The notes below the pieces were generated by a model. It was given only the letters and a program-made list of their open reading frames with translations. It was not told the DNA's origin and made no database searches. The translations under genes and the position numbers were made by a program. Positions 25,936 through 38,597 of a stretch of 64,000 nucleotides of DNA are shown piece by piece; position 1 is the stretch's first letter, and each line of letters begins with the position of its first letter. Origin of the DNA: Meiothermus sp. (GTDB lineage Bacteria > Deinococcota > Deinococci > Deinococcales > Thermaceae); NCBI RefSeq assembly GCF_025060375.1, contig NZ_JANXCG010000015.1, forward strand, positions 1-64,000, in the 5' to 3' direction.

Positions 25936-26630
25936 AGGCCCTCCGCGGCGGTGATAAGGCTCAAAAGGGCTACGGGAGCGGTCTCGGCCCGCAGGATGCG
26001 GGGGCCCAAGGCCACCGGGATAAACCCCCGCGCCCTCAAAAACCCCACCTCCTCCTCCGTGAGCCCCCCTTCAGGGCCGGTGATGAGGGCGGTGGGCCGG
26101 GTGGGGTCAAAAACCTCCCGCACCCGCCCGACCGCGTAGGGGTGAGCCACAAAACCCTGCTCCACTGGGGGCACCTGATCCAGGGGGCAAAGGGGCTCCA
26201 CCTGGGGCACCACGCTGCGCAGGCACTGCTTAGCCGCCTCCTGAGCCACCCGGCGAAGGCGCAAGAGCTTGCCCTCGCTCAGCTCACGCACCACGCAGCG
26301 CCGGGTCAGCACCGGAACCACCTGGGTCGCTCCCAGCTCGGTAGCAGCCCGAACCACCTCGGCCAGATGGTCCCCCTTGAGCAAGGGCACATAGAGGACG
26401 ATGGGGATAGGGGGCTCCCGCCCTGCCGCCCAGGTTTCCTCCACCCTCAGCCGTACCCAACCCCGGCCCACCGCCAGCACCCGGGCCCGGCCCTCCCGGC
26501 CCTTTCCATCAAACACACTCAAAGCATCCCCCGGCCGGGCTCGTAAAACCTCCACCAGGTGGTGGGCCTCCCTGCCCAGAAGCTCCACCTCTGGCGCCAG
26601 GCTCGGAACATGGGCCCGATGTGGCCGCAT
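25932..26630 (-). CDS. rsmE: 16S rRNA (uracil1498-N3)-methyltransferase RsmE
   Basis: VLRARPGDALSVFDGKG...LLKGDHLAEVVRAATELGATQVVPVLTRRCVV...ALITGPEGGLTEEEV...LGPRILRAETAPVALLSLI. Confidence 0.93.
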   Translation of the reverse strand: MRPHRAHVPSLAPEVELLGREAHHLVEVLRARPGDALSVFDGKGREGRARVLAVGRGWVRLRVEETWAAGREPPIPIVLYVPLLKGDHLAEVVRAATELGATQVVPVLTRRCVVRELSEGKLLRLRRVAQEAAKQCLRSVVPQVEPLCPLDQVPPVEQGFVAHPYAVGRVREVFDPTRPTALITGPEGGLTEEEVGFLRARGFIPVALGPRILRAETAPVALLSLITAAEGL

Positions 26631-26631
26631 A

Positions 26632-27393
26632 CTAAACCGCCGCCCAGGTAAGGCAGACCCACTCCCCTTCCTGCTCCCGCTCAAGCAGCCGGAACGAGCA
26701 GGCCTCCAAGGCTTCCCGAACCATCCCTTCCCGCTCAACCAGGATGCCCGTGGCGACGAGCAGGCCGCACATCCCAAAAGCCTTCCGGTAATCCTCGGCC
26801 AGATGGGCGTGCAATTCAGCGTAGAGGTTGGCCAACACCAGGTCAAAGGGCCCCTCCACGTCGGCAAGACTTCCCTCCGCAAAGCGCACCTCCACCCGGT
26901 TGCGCTCGGCATTGGCCCTTGCCTGAGGAATCACCGCTGGGTCGATGTCCACCCCCCAAGCCTCCGCCCCCAGCATCGCCGCCGCAATGGCCAGGATGCC
27001 CGAGCCAGTGCCCAGGTCAAGCACCCGCATACCGGGCTCCACCCGGCGGGAGAGGGCCTCCAGGGCCATCCGGGTGGTCTCATGGTGGCCGGTACCAAAG
27101 GCCATGCCCGGCTCGATCACCAAGCGGCGCTCAGGGCCCTCCCAGCGGTGCCAAGGTGCTAGCACCACAAAGGACCCAGCCCGCACCGGCTTCAGGTCGC
27201 GCCGGTAGGCCTCCAGCCAGTCGGTGTCGGGAAGCTCCATCCACTCCCCCGGCAGGGACAGCTCCACACGGGAGGGAAAATAGGCCCAGACCTCACCCGG
27301 CTTCTCCTCCAAGCCCCTCGCCCCCAGCTCAAAGAGCAAGGGGGTGTAGGGATCCAGGCTCTCAAAGTCGCCCCTGAGGCGAAAGACGTGCAT
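26632..27393 (-). CDS. prmA: Ribosomal protein L11 methyltransferase
   Basis: PGMAFGTGHHETTRMALEAL...VLDLGTGSGILAIAAAMLGA...DLVLANLYAELH. Confidence 0.93.
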   Translation of the reverse strand: MHVFRLRGDFESLDPYTPLLFELGARGLEEKPGEVWAYFPSRVELSLPGEWMELPDTDWLEAYRRDLKPVRAGSFVVLAPWHRWEGPERRLVIEPGMAFGTGHHETTRMALEALSRRVEPGMRVLDLGTGSGILAIAAAMLGAEAWGVDIDPAVIPQARANAERNRVEVRFAEGSLADVEGPFDLVLANLYAELHAHLAEDYRKAFGMCGLLVATGILVEREGMVREALEACSFRLLEREQEGEWVCLTWAAV

Positions 27394-27397
27394 GGAC

Positions 27398-28192
27398 CTA
27401 GTCTAGCACCCCCCTAATTTGCCCCACCAGCCGCTCCAGGTACCCAAAGAAGAGCGGCCCGTAGTGGGCCAGCTCATCCCCACCGGTCACCACCAAGGGC
27501 AGCGCCCAGCCCCGCTCAGCCATAAGCTGCTCGGCCCTTTCCCGGGCCCTCGAGCGATGCGGCTTGGGCTCATAAATGAAAAGCTCAGGAGCCCTACAGG
27601 GCACCTCGGCCAGCTCAGGGGCGAAGTAGCTTTGGGGGTGCTGGGAAAAAATGTTCTGCAACCCCAGATGCCGCAAGGCCTCATCCACATAGCTGCCCCG
27701 GCCTACGGTGATGGGACCGCCCAGGTCGAGCTCGAGGTACACCCTCCGGGAGGGCAGGGCCCGGTAAAGCCGGGCATACCGCTCGGCCAACCCCTGGGCA
27801 AGCTGAGTGGCGGCCTCCGGCACACCCAGCAGGGCCCCCAGCAGCACCGCGTTTTCCATAATCCCGTAGGGGCTTTGCGGCAACGGCAGCGGGTACACGG
27901 GAAAACCCCGCTCCACCAGCGCCTGCAGCAGCTCTCGCTGAACCCCGGTGCTGACCAGCACCAAATCGGGCTCCAGGGATGCCAAAAGCTCCCAGCGAAC
28001 CCGGGTGTAGCTCGAGACCACCGGCAGCCCCAAAACCCCCGCTGGCCGGTAGCAAAAGGCGCTGCGACCCACCAACCGCTGGCCCAGCCCCAGCGCGAAG
28101 AGGGTATCGGTGGCGTTTGGCGCTAGGGAGACAATCCTCTCTGGGGCTTCAGGCAGCTCAATGGGCCCCAACCAGTCGTGCACGATTCTCAT
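27398..28192 (-). CDS. Cobalamin/iron-type ABC substrate-binding family protein (BtuF-like)
   Basis: PERIVSLAPNATDTLFALGLGQRLVGRSAFCYRP...LLASLEPDLVLVSTGVQ; no signal peptide evident. Confidence 0.78.
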   Translation of the reverse strand: MRIVHDWLGPIELPEAPERIVSLAPNATDTLFALGLGQRLVGRSAFCYRPAGVLGLPVVSSYTRVRWELLASLEPDLVLVSTGVQRELLQALVERGFPVYPLPLPQSPYGIMENAVLLGALLGVPEAATQLAQGLAERYARLYRALPSRRVYLELDLGGPITVGRGSYVDEALRHLGLQNIFSQHPQSYFAPELAEVPCRAPELFIYEPKPHRSRARERAEQLMAERGWALPLVVTGGDELAHYGPLFFGYLERLVGQIRGVLD

Positions 28193-28764
28193 CCCAGGGC
28201 CTCCTCGAGCCAGGCCGCCACCCGGGCCTGCAGGGTCCCTAGGTCGGCCTCGTTCCAGATCACCCAGGTGGCCCTGCGCAACTTCTCCTCCTGGGGAAGC
28301 TGGGCCCTATCCCGAGCCTCAAACTCCGCCTCGGAAAGCCCCCGCGCCACCACCCGCCGCCGTCTGTGCTCCTCCGGCGCGGCCACCACCAACACCCCGT
28401 CAAACTCCCCCTCCCGTCCAGACTCGAAGAGCAGAGGTATCTCCTGCACCAGAAGGGGAACCCCCCGAGCCCGGGCCCGCTCCGTCTCCTCCTCGAGCCG
28501 GGCCCGCACGTAAGGGTGCAGAAGGCTCTCCAGCCGCCGCCGGGCCTCCGCATCGGCAAAGACCAAGGCCCCGAGCGCCCGACGGTCCACCTCCCCTGAG
28601 CGGCAGGCCTCTGGAAACATGCGGCAAATCTCGGCCTTGAGCACCTCCGCTCCCTCGCGGGCCAGCGCGTCGGCATCCAACACCGGCACCCCTCGCCTGC
28701 GCAAAAGCTCCGCCACCGTGCTCTTCCCGCTGCCAATGCTACCGGTGAGGCCCACAAGGCGCAT
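28189..28764 (-). CDS. coaE: Dephospho-CoA kinase
   Basis: MRLVGLTGSIGSGKSTVAELLRRRGVPVLDADALAREG; LLFESGREGEFDGVLVV. Confidence 0.93.
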   Translation of the reverse strand: MRLVGLTGSIGSGKSTVAELLRRRGVPVLDADALAREGAEVLKAEICRMFPEACRSGEVDRRALGALVFADAEARRRLESLLHPYVRARLEEETERARARGVPLLVQEIPLLFESGREGEFDGVLVVAAPEEHRRRRVVARGLSEAEFEARDRAQLPQEEKLRRATWVIWNEADLGTLQARVAAWLEEALG

Positions 28765-28779
28765 CGGGCTAAGCATACC

Positions 28780-29673
28780 CTAGCCCACCCCGATCAGGAG
28801 CAACACCAGAGGAACCGTCGCGAAGGAGAGCACCGAGGAGACCACCACCGCGCGGGCCGCCCTGGGGGCGTTGCCCCCGAACTCCCCCGCCATCAGAAAG
28901 GCATTGACCGCAATGGGCATGGCGCTCTGTAGGACCAGGACCTGGAGGTCCAGCCGCTCCAGCCCCAAAGCCCAGCCTGCCAAAGCGGCAAGCCCCGGCG
29001 CAGCCAGTAGGCGCAGGCCGCTGGCCTTGAGCTCAAAAACCCCCCACTCCGGCTTTGAGCGGGCAATCTGGATACCTAGGGTGAGAAGCATCACCGGGAT
29101 ACAGGCCTGCCCCAGCAGGTGAACCCCTTCGTCCAGGCCAAGCGGCAGCGGGATGGAAAACCCCCGCACCAGAATTCCCCCTGCCAGCGCCCAAAAAAGC
29201 GGCAGCCGCAGGGTAAAGAGCAGGCCCTGCAAAAACCCTCCCCCCCGCAAGAACGCCGGCCCCAGGCCAAACATCAGCACACTGCTGGCGATGAAATACA
29301 CCACCGCCCGGTCCAACCCCGGCTGCCCCAGGGCAAAAAAGGTGAGCGAGAGGCCCATATTGCCCGAGTTAGGGAAAGTCGCTGAGGCCACCAGGGTCTT
29401 CGTTGAACCCGCGTCCAAGCGCCACAGCCGGCCTAGGAGCAGGGCCAGGGCATAGAGGCCGGCGGAGGCTAGAAAAAAGGCCAGGGTAATGCCCAAGACG
29501 CTTGCGCTGCTCAGCCTGGCCCTGAGCATGGCGTCGAAGATGAGCACCGGCACCAGCACGTAGATGGAGAGCTTGGAAAGGGTCGGCAGGTCAAACTCAA
29601 TGCGCCGCCCCACCAAGTAGCCGGTGAGCACGATAAAGGCCACGGGGACGATGGTGTTGAGCAGGGCCTCCAT
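28780..29673 (-). CDS. AEC family transporter
   Basis: 297 aa polytopic; LLNTIVPVAFIVLTGYLVGRR...FPNSGNMGLSLTFFALG...SAMPIAVNAFLMA. Confidence 0.85.
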   Translation of the reverse strand: MEALLNTIVPVAFIVLTGYLVGRRIEFDLPTLSKLSIYVLVPVLIFDAMLRARLSSASVLGITLAFFLASAGLYALALLLGRLWRLDAGSTKTLVASATFPNSGNMGLSLTFFALGQPGLDRAVVYFIASSVLMFGLGPAFLRGGGFLQGLLFTLRLPLFWALAGGILVRGFSIPLPLGLDEGVHLLGQACIPVMLLTLGIQIARSKPEWGVFELKASGLRLLAAPGLAALAGWALGLERLDLQVLVLQSAMPIAVNAFLMAGEFGGNAPRAARAVVVSSVLSFATVPLVLLLIGVG

Positions 29674-29679
29674 ACCCCG

Positions 29680-31440
<1,761 letters not shown>

Positions 31441-31473
31441 CCTCTTTCCCTCCAGGTCCTAGACTTGGGTGCT

Positions 31474-32572
31474 ATGGAGCTGGAGACCCTCAGACATCGC
31501 CTGGACACCCTCCGGGGGTATCTTTGACATCGCCGGCAAGGAAGCACGGCTGAAGGAACTCGAGCCCCTCCTGAATGACCCCCACCTTTGGAGCGACGCC
31601 GAAAAGGCCCGAAGGATTTCCCAGGAGGCTGCCCGGCTGCGCAAGGCGGTGGAGGGCTATCGGCGCCTGGAGTCCGACCTGCAAGGGCTTCTGGAACTCT
31701 GGGCAGAGATGGGGGCCGAGGGGCGGGCCGAGCTAGCGCCTGAGCTCGAGCGAGCCGGACAGGAGCTCGAGGAGCTCTACCACCAGACCCTGCTCTCTTT
31801 CCCCTACGCCGAGAACCCGGCCATCGTAACCATCAAGCCAGGCGCAGGGGGCACCGAGGCCTGCGACTGGGCGCAGATGCTCTACCGCATGTACACCCGC
31901 TTTGCCGAGCGAAAGGGCTTTAGTGTGGAGCTGGTTGACCTGGAACCCGGGCCCGAGGCGGGCATCGATCACGCTCAGTTCATCGTGCGCGGCGAGAATG
32001 CCTACGGCCTGCTCTCTGCAGAGGCCGGGGTACATCGCCTGGTCCGCCCCTCCCCCTTCAACGCCCAGGGCAAGCGCCAGACCAGCTTTGCCGCGGTGGA
32101 GGTAATGCCCGAGGTAGACGACACCGTGGAGGTCCAGATCAACCCCGAGGACCTGCGCATTGAAGTGATGCGCTCCCAGGGCAAGGGCGGCCAGGGGGTC
32201 AACACCACCGACTCAGCCGTTCGGGTGGTGCACCTACCCACGGGCCTTCAGGTCAAGTGCCAGATCACCCGCAGCCAGCAGAAGAACAAGGAGCTGGCCC
32301 TGAGCATCCTCCGCTCCAAGCTCTTTGAAATTGAGTTCCGGAAGAAACAGGAGGAGCTGGCCCGTCTCCGCGGCGAGGTCCGCCCCATCGAGTGGGGTAG
32401 CCAGATTCGCAGCTACGTGCTGGACAAGCAGTACGTCAAGGATCACCGCACCGGGGAGCTGCGCCACGACCCTGAGAACGTGCTGGACGGAGACCTGGAG
32501 AGCCTAATCTGGGCTGGGCTGGAGTGGAAGGCCGGCCGCCGAGAGACCGCCGCAGTGGGGGATGAAGAGTAG
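31474..32572 (+). CDS. prfB: Peptide chain release factor 2 with +1 programmed frameshift
   Basis: Zero frame MELETLRHRLDTLRGYL-TGA, then +1 frame FDIAGKEARLKELEPLL...; GGGGG upstream of CTT TGA C at 31522-31528; GKGGQGVN, SPF motifs. Confidence 0.95.
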
Positions 32573-32590
32573 CCTCCACTGGCCTTAGCC

Positions 32591-34114
32591 TCAAAACCTG
32601 AGGCGCTCCTGCAGGTAGGCGGCCAGCTCGCTCACCGCGACCCTTTCCTGCTGCATGGTGTCGCGATCGCGCACCGTAACCGTGTCCTTCAAAGCGGGAC
32701 TACCGCTCTGGCTCTTGCCAATGGTGTCGTAGTCCACCGTCACGCAGAAGGGGGTACCCACCTCGTCGTGGCGGCGGTAGGCCTTACCGATGTTGCCGGT
32801 GTCCTCGTAGAATACCCGGCCCAGACCCAAGGCCTGCAGCTCGGCTTTGAGTCGGCGTGCGTAGGAGGTGATCTCCTCCCTGTTTTTGGCCAAAGGGATC
32901 ACCGCCACCTTGATGGGGGCCAGGTGGGGCTTGAGCCTCAGCACCACCCGCTCTTCTCCATTGGGAAGACGCTCTTTGGTGTAGGCTTGGGAAAGAAGCG
33001 CCAGCACTCCGCGGTCAACCCCTGCCGAAGGCTCGATCACAAAGGGCACAAACCACTCCTTGGTCTCGGGGTCCTGCACTGCCAGCCGGGCGGTGGAGTG
33101 GCGGTTTTCCATCACCCTGGCCTGAATCCTGAGCTCCGACTGGCCCCGGGTATGGCTGCCCAGGTCGTAATCGCTGCGATTGGCGATGCCCTCGATTTCC
33201 TCAAACCCCAAGGTGGGAAAGTTATACATCAGATCAAAGGTGCGCTTGGAGTAGTGGGAGAGGTCTTCCTTGGGAACATCCAAAACCCGAATCTGCTCGC
33301 GGGGAATCCCCTGCGCCTCCCACCAAGCGAGCCTTATCTCCAGCCAGCGCTGGTGCCATTCCTCATCGGTGCCGGGCTTGACGAAGTACTCGATCTCCAT
33401 CTGCTCAAACTCACGCACCCGGAAGATGAAGTTGCGGGGGGTAATCTCGTTGCGGAAGGCCTTGCCAATCTGGGCCACACCAAAGGGCAGGCGGCGGGAG
33501 GTAGCGTCCAGTATGTTTTTGAAGTTGATGAAAATCCCTTGGGCGGTCTCGGGCCGCAGGTAGCCGAACGACTCCTCATCAGCCACCGGGCCAATCTGGG
33601 TCTTGAACATCATGTTGAAGGGCCTAGGGGGCGTCCAGTCGCCCTTAGCCCCATCAGCAGGGTCCACTACGCCGGCCGCGTTCATGGCCGAGGCGGCCCG
33701 TTCGGGCTCAGCCAGCATCTGGGCCACCAGGGCGGCCAGGCTCGCCTCAGGGAGGCCCATAGCCCTAGCCACCGCCTCTAGCACTGCAGGGGTCTGCTCC
33801 TTGAGCAGGTGGTCCAGGCGGTAGCGCTTTTTGGAGATGCGGTTATCCACCAAAGGGTCGGAGAAGGTGGCCTCGTGGCCTGAGTAATGCAACACCAAGC
33901 GGTGAGTGAGGATGCTCGAGTCGAGCCCCTCCATATCGTCCCGCTCATAGACCATGGCCTTCCACCAAGCCGCCTTGAGGTTGTTCTTGAGCTCAACCCC
34001 AAGAGGGCCGTAGTCGTAGGTACCCTGCAAACCCCCGTAGATGTCCGAGCCAGGAAAGATGAAGCCCCTCCGTTTGCACAGGCTGACCAGTTCCTCCAGC
34101 GTTTCAGCAGGCAT
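32591..34114 (-). CDS. glyS: Glycyl-tRNA synthetase (alpha2 type)
   Basis: [34 protein letters not shown]...[16 protein letters not shown]...[25 protein letters not shown]. Confidence 0.95.
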   Translation of the reverse strand: MPAETLEELVSLCKRRGFIFPGSDIYGGLQGTYDYGPLGVELKNNLKAAWWKAMVYERDDMEGLDSSILTHRLVLHYSGHEATFSDPLVDNRISKKRYRLDHLLKEQTPAVLEAVARAMGLPEASLAALVAQMLAEPERAASAMNAAGVVDPADGAKGDWTPPRPFNMMFKTQIGPVADEESFGYLRPETAQGIFINFKNILDATSRRLPFGVAQIGKAFRNEITPRNFIFRVREFEQMEIEYFVKPGTDEEWHQRWLEIRLAWWEAQGIPREQIRVLDVPKEDLSHYSKRTFDLMYNFPTLGFEEIEGIANRSDYDLGSHTRGQSELRIQARVMENRHSTARLAVQDPETKEWFVPFVIEPSAGVDRGVLALLSQAYTKERLPNGEERVVLRLKPHLAPIKVAVIPLAKNREEITSYARRLKAELQALGLGRVFYEDTGNIGKAYRRHDEVGTPFCVTVDYDTIGKSQSGSPALKDTVTVRDRDTMQQERVAVSELAAYLQERLRF

Positions 34115-34149
34115 GGTTCTCCTCCAAGAAAGGCGAGGCGCACCTCATG

Positions 34150-34370
34150 TAAAAATCCCCGGCCATGCCGGCCTGGGGACGAAAGGTACACTTCCGCGGT
34201 TCCACCCCAGTTCCCGGGCTTTCCCGGGCACCTCTCGGTGCGCTGGCCTTGTGGCAAACACCGCCGCCCTTCACCCGGCCCTTGGCCACCCGGCTTCCAC
34301 CCTCCCGGGCTCGCTGCGGCTGGAACCAGGCTACTCCTGCGGTTCAGCGCAAGGGAAAAGCTAACACAAA
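34150..34370 (-). ncRNA. T-box riboswitch leader of glyS
   Basis: Minus strand carries GGGGTGGAACCGCGG (34208-34194), matching the T-box sequence, followed by terminator CCCCAGGCCGGCATGGCCGGGGATTTTT. Confidence 0.88.
34151..34178 (-). terminator. Intrinsic terminator of the glyS T-box leader
   Basis: CCCC(A)GGCC-GGCAT-GGCCGGGG-ATTTTT on the minus strand. Confidence 0.85.
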
Positions 34371-34536
34371 TCACCCCGACGAGCAAGGCCAAACCCAACG
34401 GAAGGGCCCGAGGCCCTCAGCAACGCTTCGTAACGTGCGGCGCAAACACCCAGGACAGACCCGCCATACTGTATCATTGGGGTAGGGAAGATCGCCGCGC
34501 CATGTTGACTCGTCCGACACACCAGGAGGTTCGCCC

Positions 34537-36738
<2,202 letters not shown>

Positions 36739-36760
36739 GGAGAGCTGACCGCGTTGGGCC

Positions 36761-37270
36761 TCACCTGAGCTGGGCAAGGGCAGCCCGAAGCTGCTCTGGG
36801 CTCATGTAGCCCCGCACCTCCCCCACCCGCTCGCCGCGAGCGTTGTAGAAAAAGTTGGAGGGGTAGCCGTTTACCCGAAGGGCCTGGGCCACCGCTCGCA
36901 GGGCGTCCTGATAGACCTCGGCGTGGGTGAAGCCCCGGGCATCGTGGAACTGGCGTACCAGAGCGGCAGGCTCGCCATCGTTGACGAACACAAAGCGCAC
37001 CTCCGGGTGGGCTCGAGCCACCGCCTCAAATTCCGGAAGCTGGCGCTGGCAGTAGCCGCACCAGGTGGCCCACACCGTGAGCACGGTGGGCTTGCCGCTC
37101 TGAAGACGCACCGGGGTGCCGTCCAGCCGGACCAAGGTAGCCTGGGGGAGGTCGCCAGCCAGCCCCCGGTGAGGGGCCGGGAGAAGGGCCAGGGCCACCA
37201 GCCCTCCCACAATCAAGCCCACCAACCCCAGCCGCAAGCTGGGGGAGAGGCCTGTAGGTATCTTCTCCAC
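36761..37270 (-). CDS. TlpA-like thioredoxin-family protein
   Basis: LVRLDGTPVRLQSGKPTVLTVWATWCGYCQRQLPEFEAVA. Confidence 0.9.
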   Translation of the reverse strand: MEKIPTGLSPSLRLGLVGLIVGGLVALALLPAPHRGLAGDLPQATLVRLDGTPVRLQSGKPTVLTVWATWCGYCQRQLPEFEAVARAHPEVRFVFVNDGEPAALVRQFHDARGFTHAEVYQDALRAVAQALRVNGYPSNFFYNARGERVGEVRGYMSPEQLRAALAQLR

Positions 37271-37318
37271 AACGCCAGTTTAGCAGGCTGGCAGGGGTGG
37301 GAGCGTATACTCTCCCCT

Positions 37319-38563
37319 GTGTCTGGCCCCCCTCCCATACCCCCTTCCGTCAGGAGGAATACCCTCCTGCTGGCCATGGTCCAGGCCATAAACGGAGCTG
37401 GAATCCAGCTCGTGCCCACCTTCGGGGCCATCCAGGTGGTCACCCTTCTGGGTAGCGCGGTCTTCGCCGGCCTAGCCACCAGCCTGATGGGGCTGTCCCG
37501 CGCCCTGACCGCCTACAGCATCGGGCAGTTTTCCGACCTTTGGGGCCGCAAGCCCACCCTGTACCTGGGCTTGTGGCTCACCCTGATGGGGGCGCTGCTC
37601 ATCGGCGGGGCAACCCTGGCAGGCTCCCTGGCCCTCTTTGCCCTGGGCATTCTCGTCTTTGGCACCGGGGTGGGGGCGGTACAGCAGATGCGGGTGGCCG
37701 CAGCCGACATGTACCCGCCCAGCCGGCGGGGGGAAGGGCTGAGCCTGGTGGCCATGGGTTCGCTCCTGGGCGCTGGGCTCTCCCCTATGCTGGTAACACT
37801 GGCGGAGTGGCTGGGGCGGAGGCTTGGGTTCAGCGAAATTGCCCTGGCCTGGCTGCTGGTGCCGCTTCTGGTGCTCCCGGGCTTTCTGATGGTGAGGGGC
37901 ATCCGGCCCGACCCGAAGCGGATAGCCCAGCACCTGGAAGCCTACTACCGCCCAGAAGACCTCCAGACCGGCCCCGACCCTACCCCGAGAGGGGAGCGCC
38001 AGGTCCAGCCGCGGATCGCCGCTCTCTCCTCTGCGGTGGCCGCGCAAGGCCAGATGGTCATGATGATGGCCATGACCGCCCTAGCCCTGAAGGCCCTGGA
38101 GTGCAGCCTGGCCCAGATATCCCTCTCTGTGGCGCTGCACGTGATGGGCATGTTCGCCTTCTCCTGGCCCATCGGGCGCCTTGCCGACCGGATAGGGCGC
38201 AAACCGGTGATGGGGGGCGGCCTCGCAGTGGCCGCCCTGGGGGCCCTTCTGGTGGGGCTGGGCCAGGGCTACGGGGCCATCACCGCAGGGACCTTTCTGG
38301 TAGGGCTAGGGTGGTCGGGGGCCTTCCTTGCGGCCAACACCGCGCTGGCCGATGTTACCCCCCCCGCCGAACGCGGGCGGGCCACGGGGGTCCTGGAGGC
38401 GTGGGCCAACCTTTCGGGAATGATCCTGCCTATTCTGGGGGGGCTGGTGGTGGAGACCCTTGGACTACCCACCTTGGGCTACTTCGGTGCACTCCTGGCC
38501 CTGCTCCCGCTGCCCCTGGTCTACCGCCTGAGGGAGGTTGCCCCAGGGGTATTTCAGCCTTGA
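37319..38563 (+). CDS. MFS transporter
   Basis: Polytopic; GQFSDLWGRKPTLYLG, GRLADRIGRKPVMGGG; GTG start. Confidence 0.87.
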   Translation: MSGPPPIPPSVRRNTLLLAMVQAINGAGIQLVPTFGAIQVVTLLGSAVFAGLATSLMGLSRALTAYSIGQFSDLWGRKPTLYLGLWLTLMGALLIGGATLAGSLALFALGILVFGTGVGAVQQMRVAAADMYPPSRRGEGLSLVAMGSLLGAGLSPMLVTLAEWLGRRLGFSEIALAWLLVPLLVLPGFLMVRGIRPDPKRIAQHLEAYYRPEDLQTGPDPTPRGERQVQPRIAALSSAVAAQGQMVMMMAMTALALKALECSLAQISLSVALHVMGMFAFSWPIGRLADRIGRKPVMGGGLAVAALGALLVGLGQGYGAITAGTFLVGLGWSGAFLAANTALADVTPPAERGRATGVLEAWANLSGMILPILGGLVVETLGLPTLGYFGALLALLPLPLVYRLREVAPGVFQP

Positions 38564-38597
38564 CGCTGGGCGCCCAGGGCCTGAGATTGGTCTTGGT

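Noticed and set aside
34165-34485. ORFs within the glyS leader
   Set aside because: The region is explained by the T-box leader; ORFs lack domain signal.
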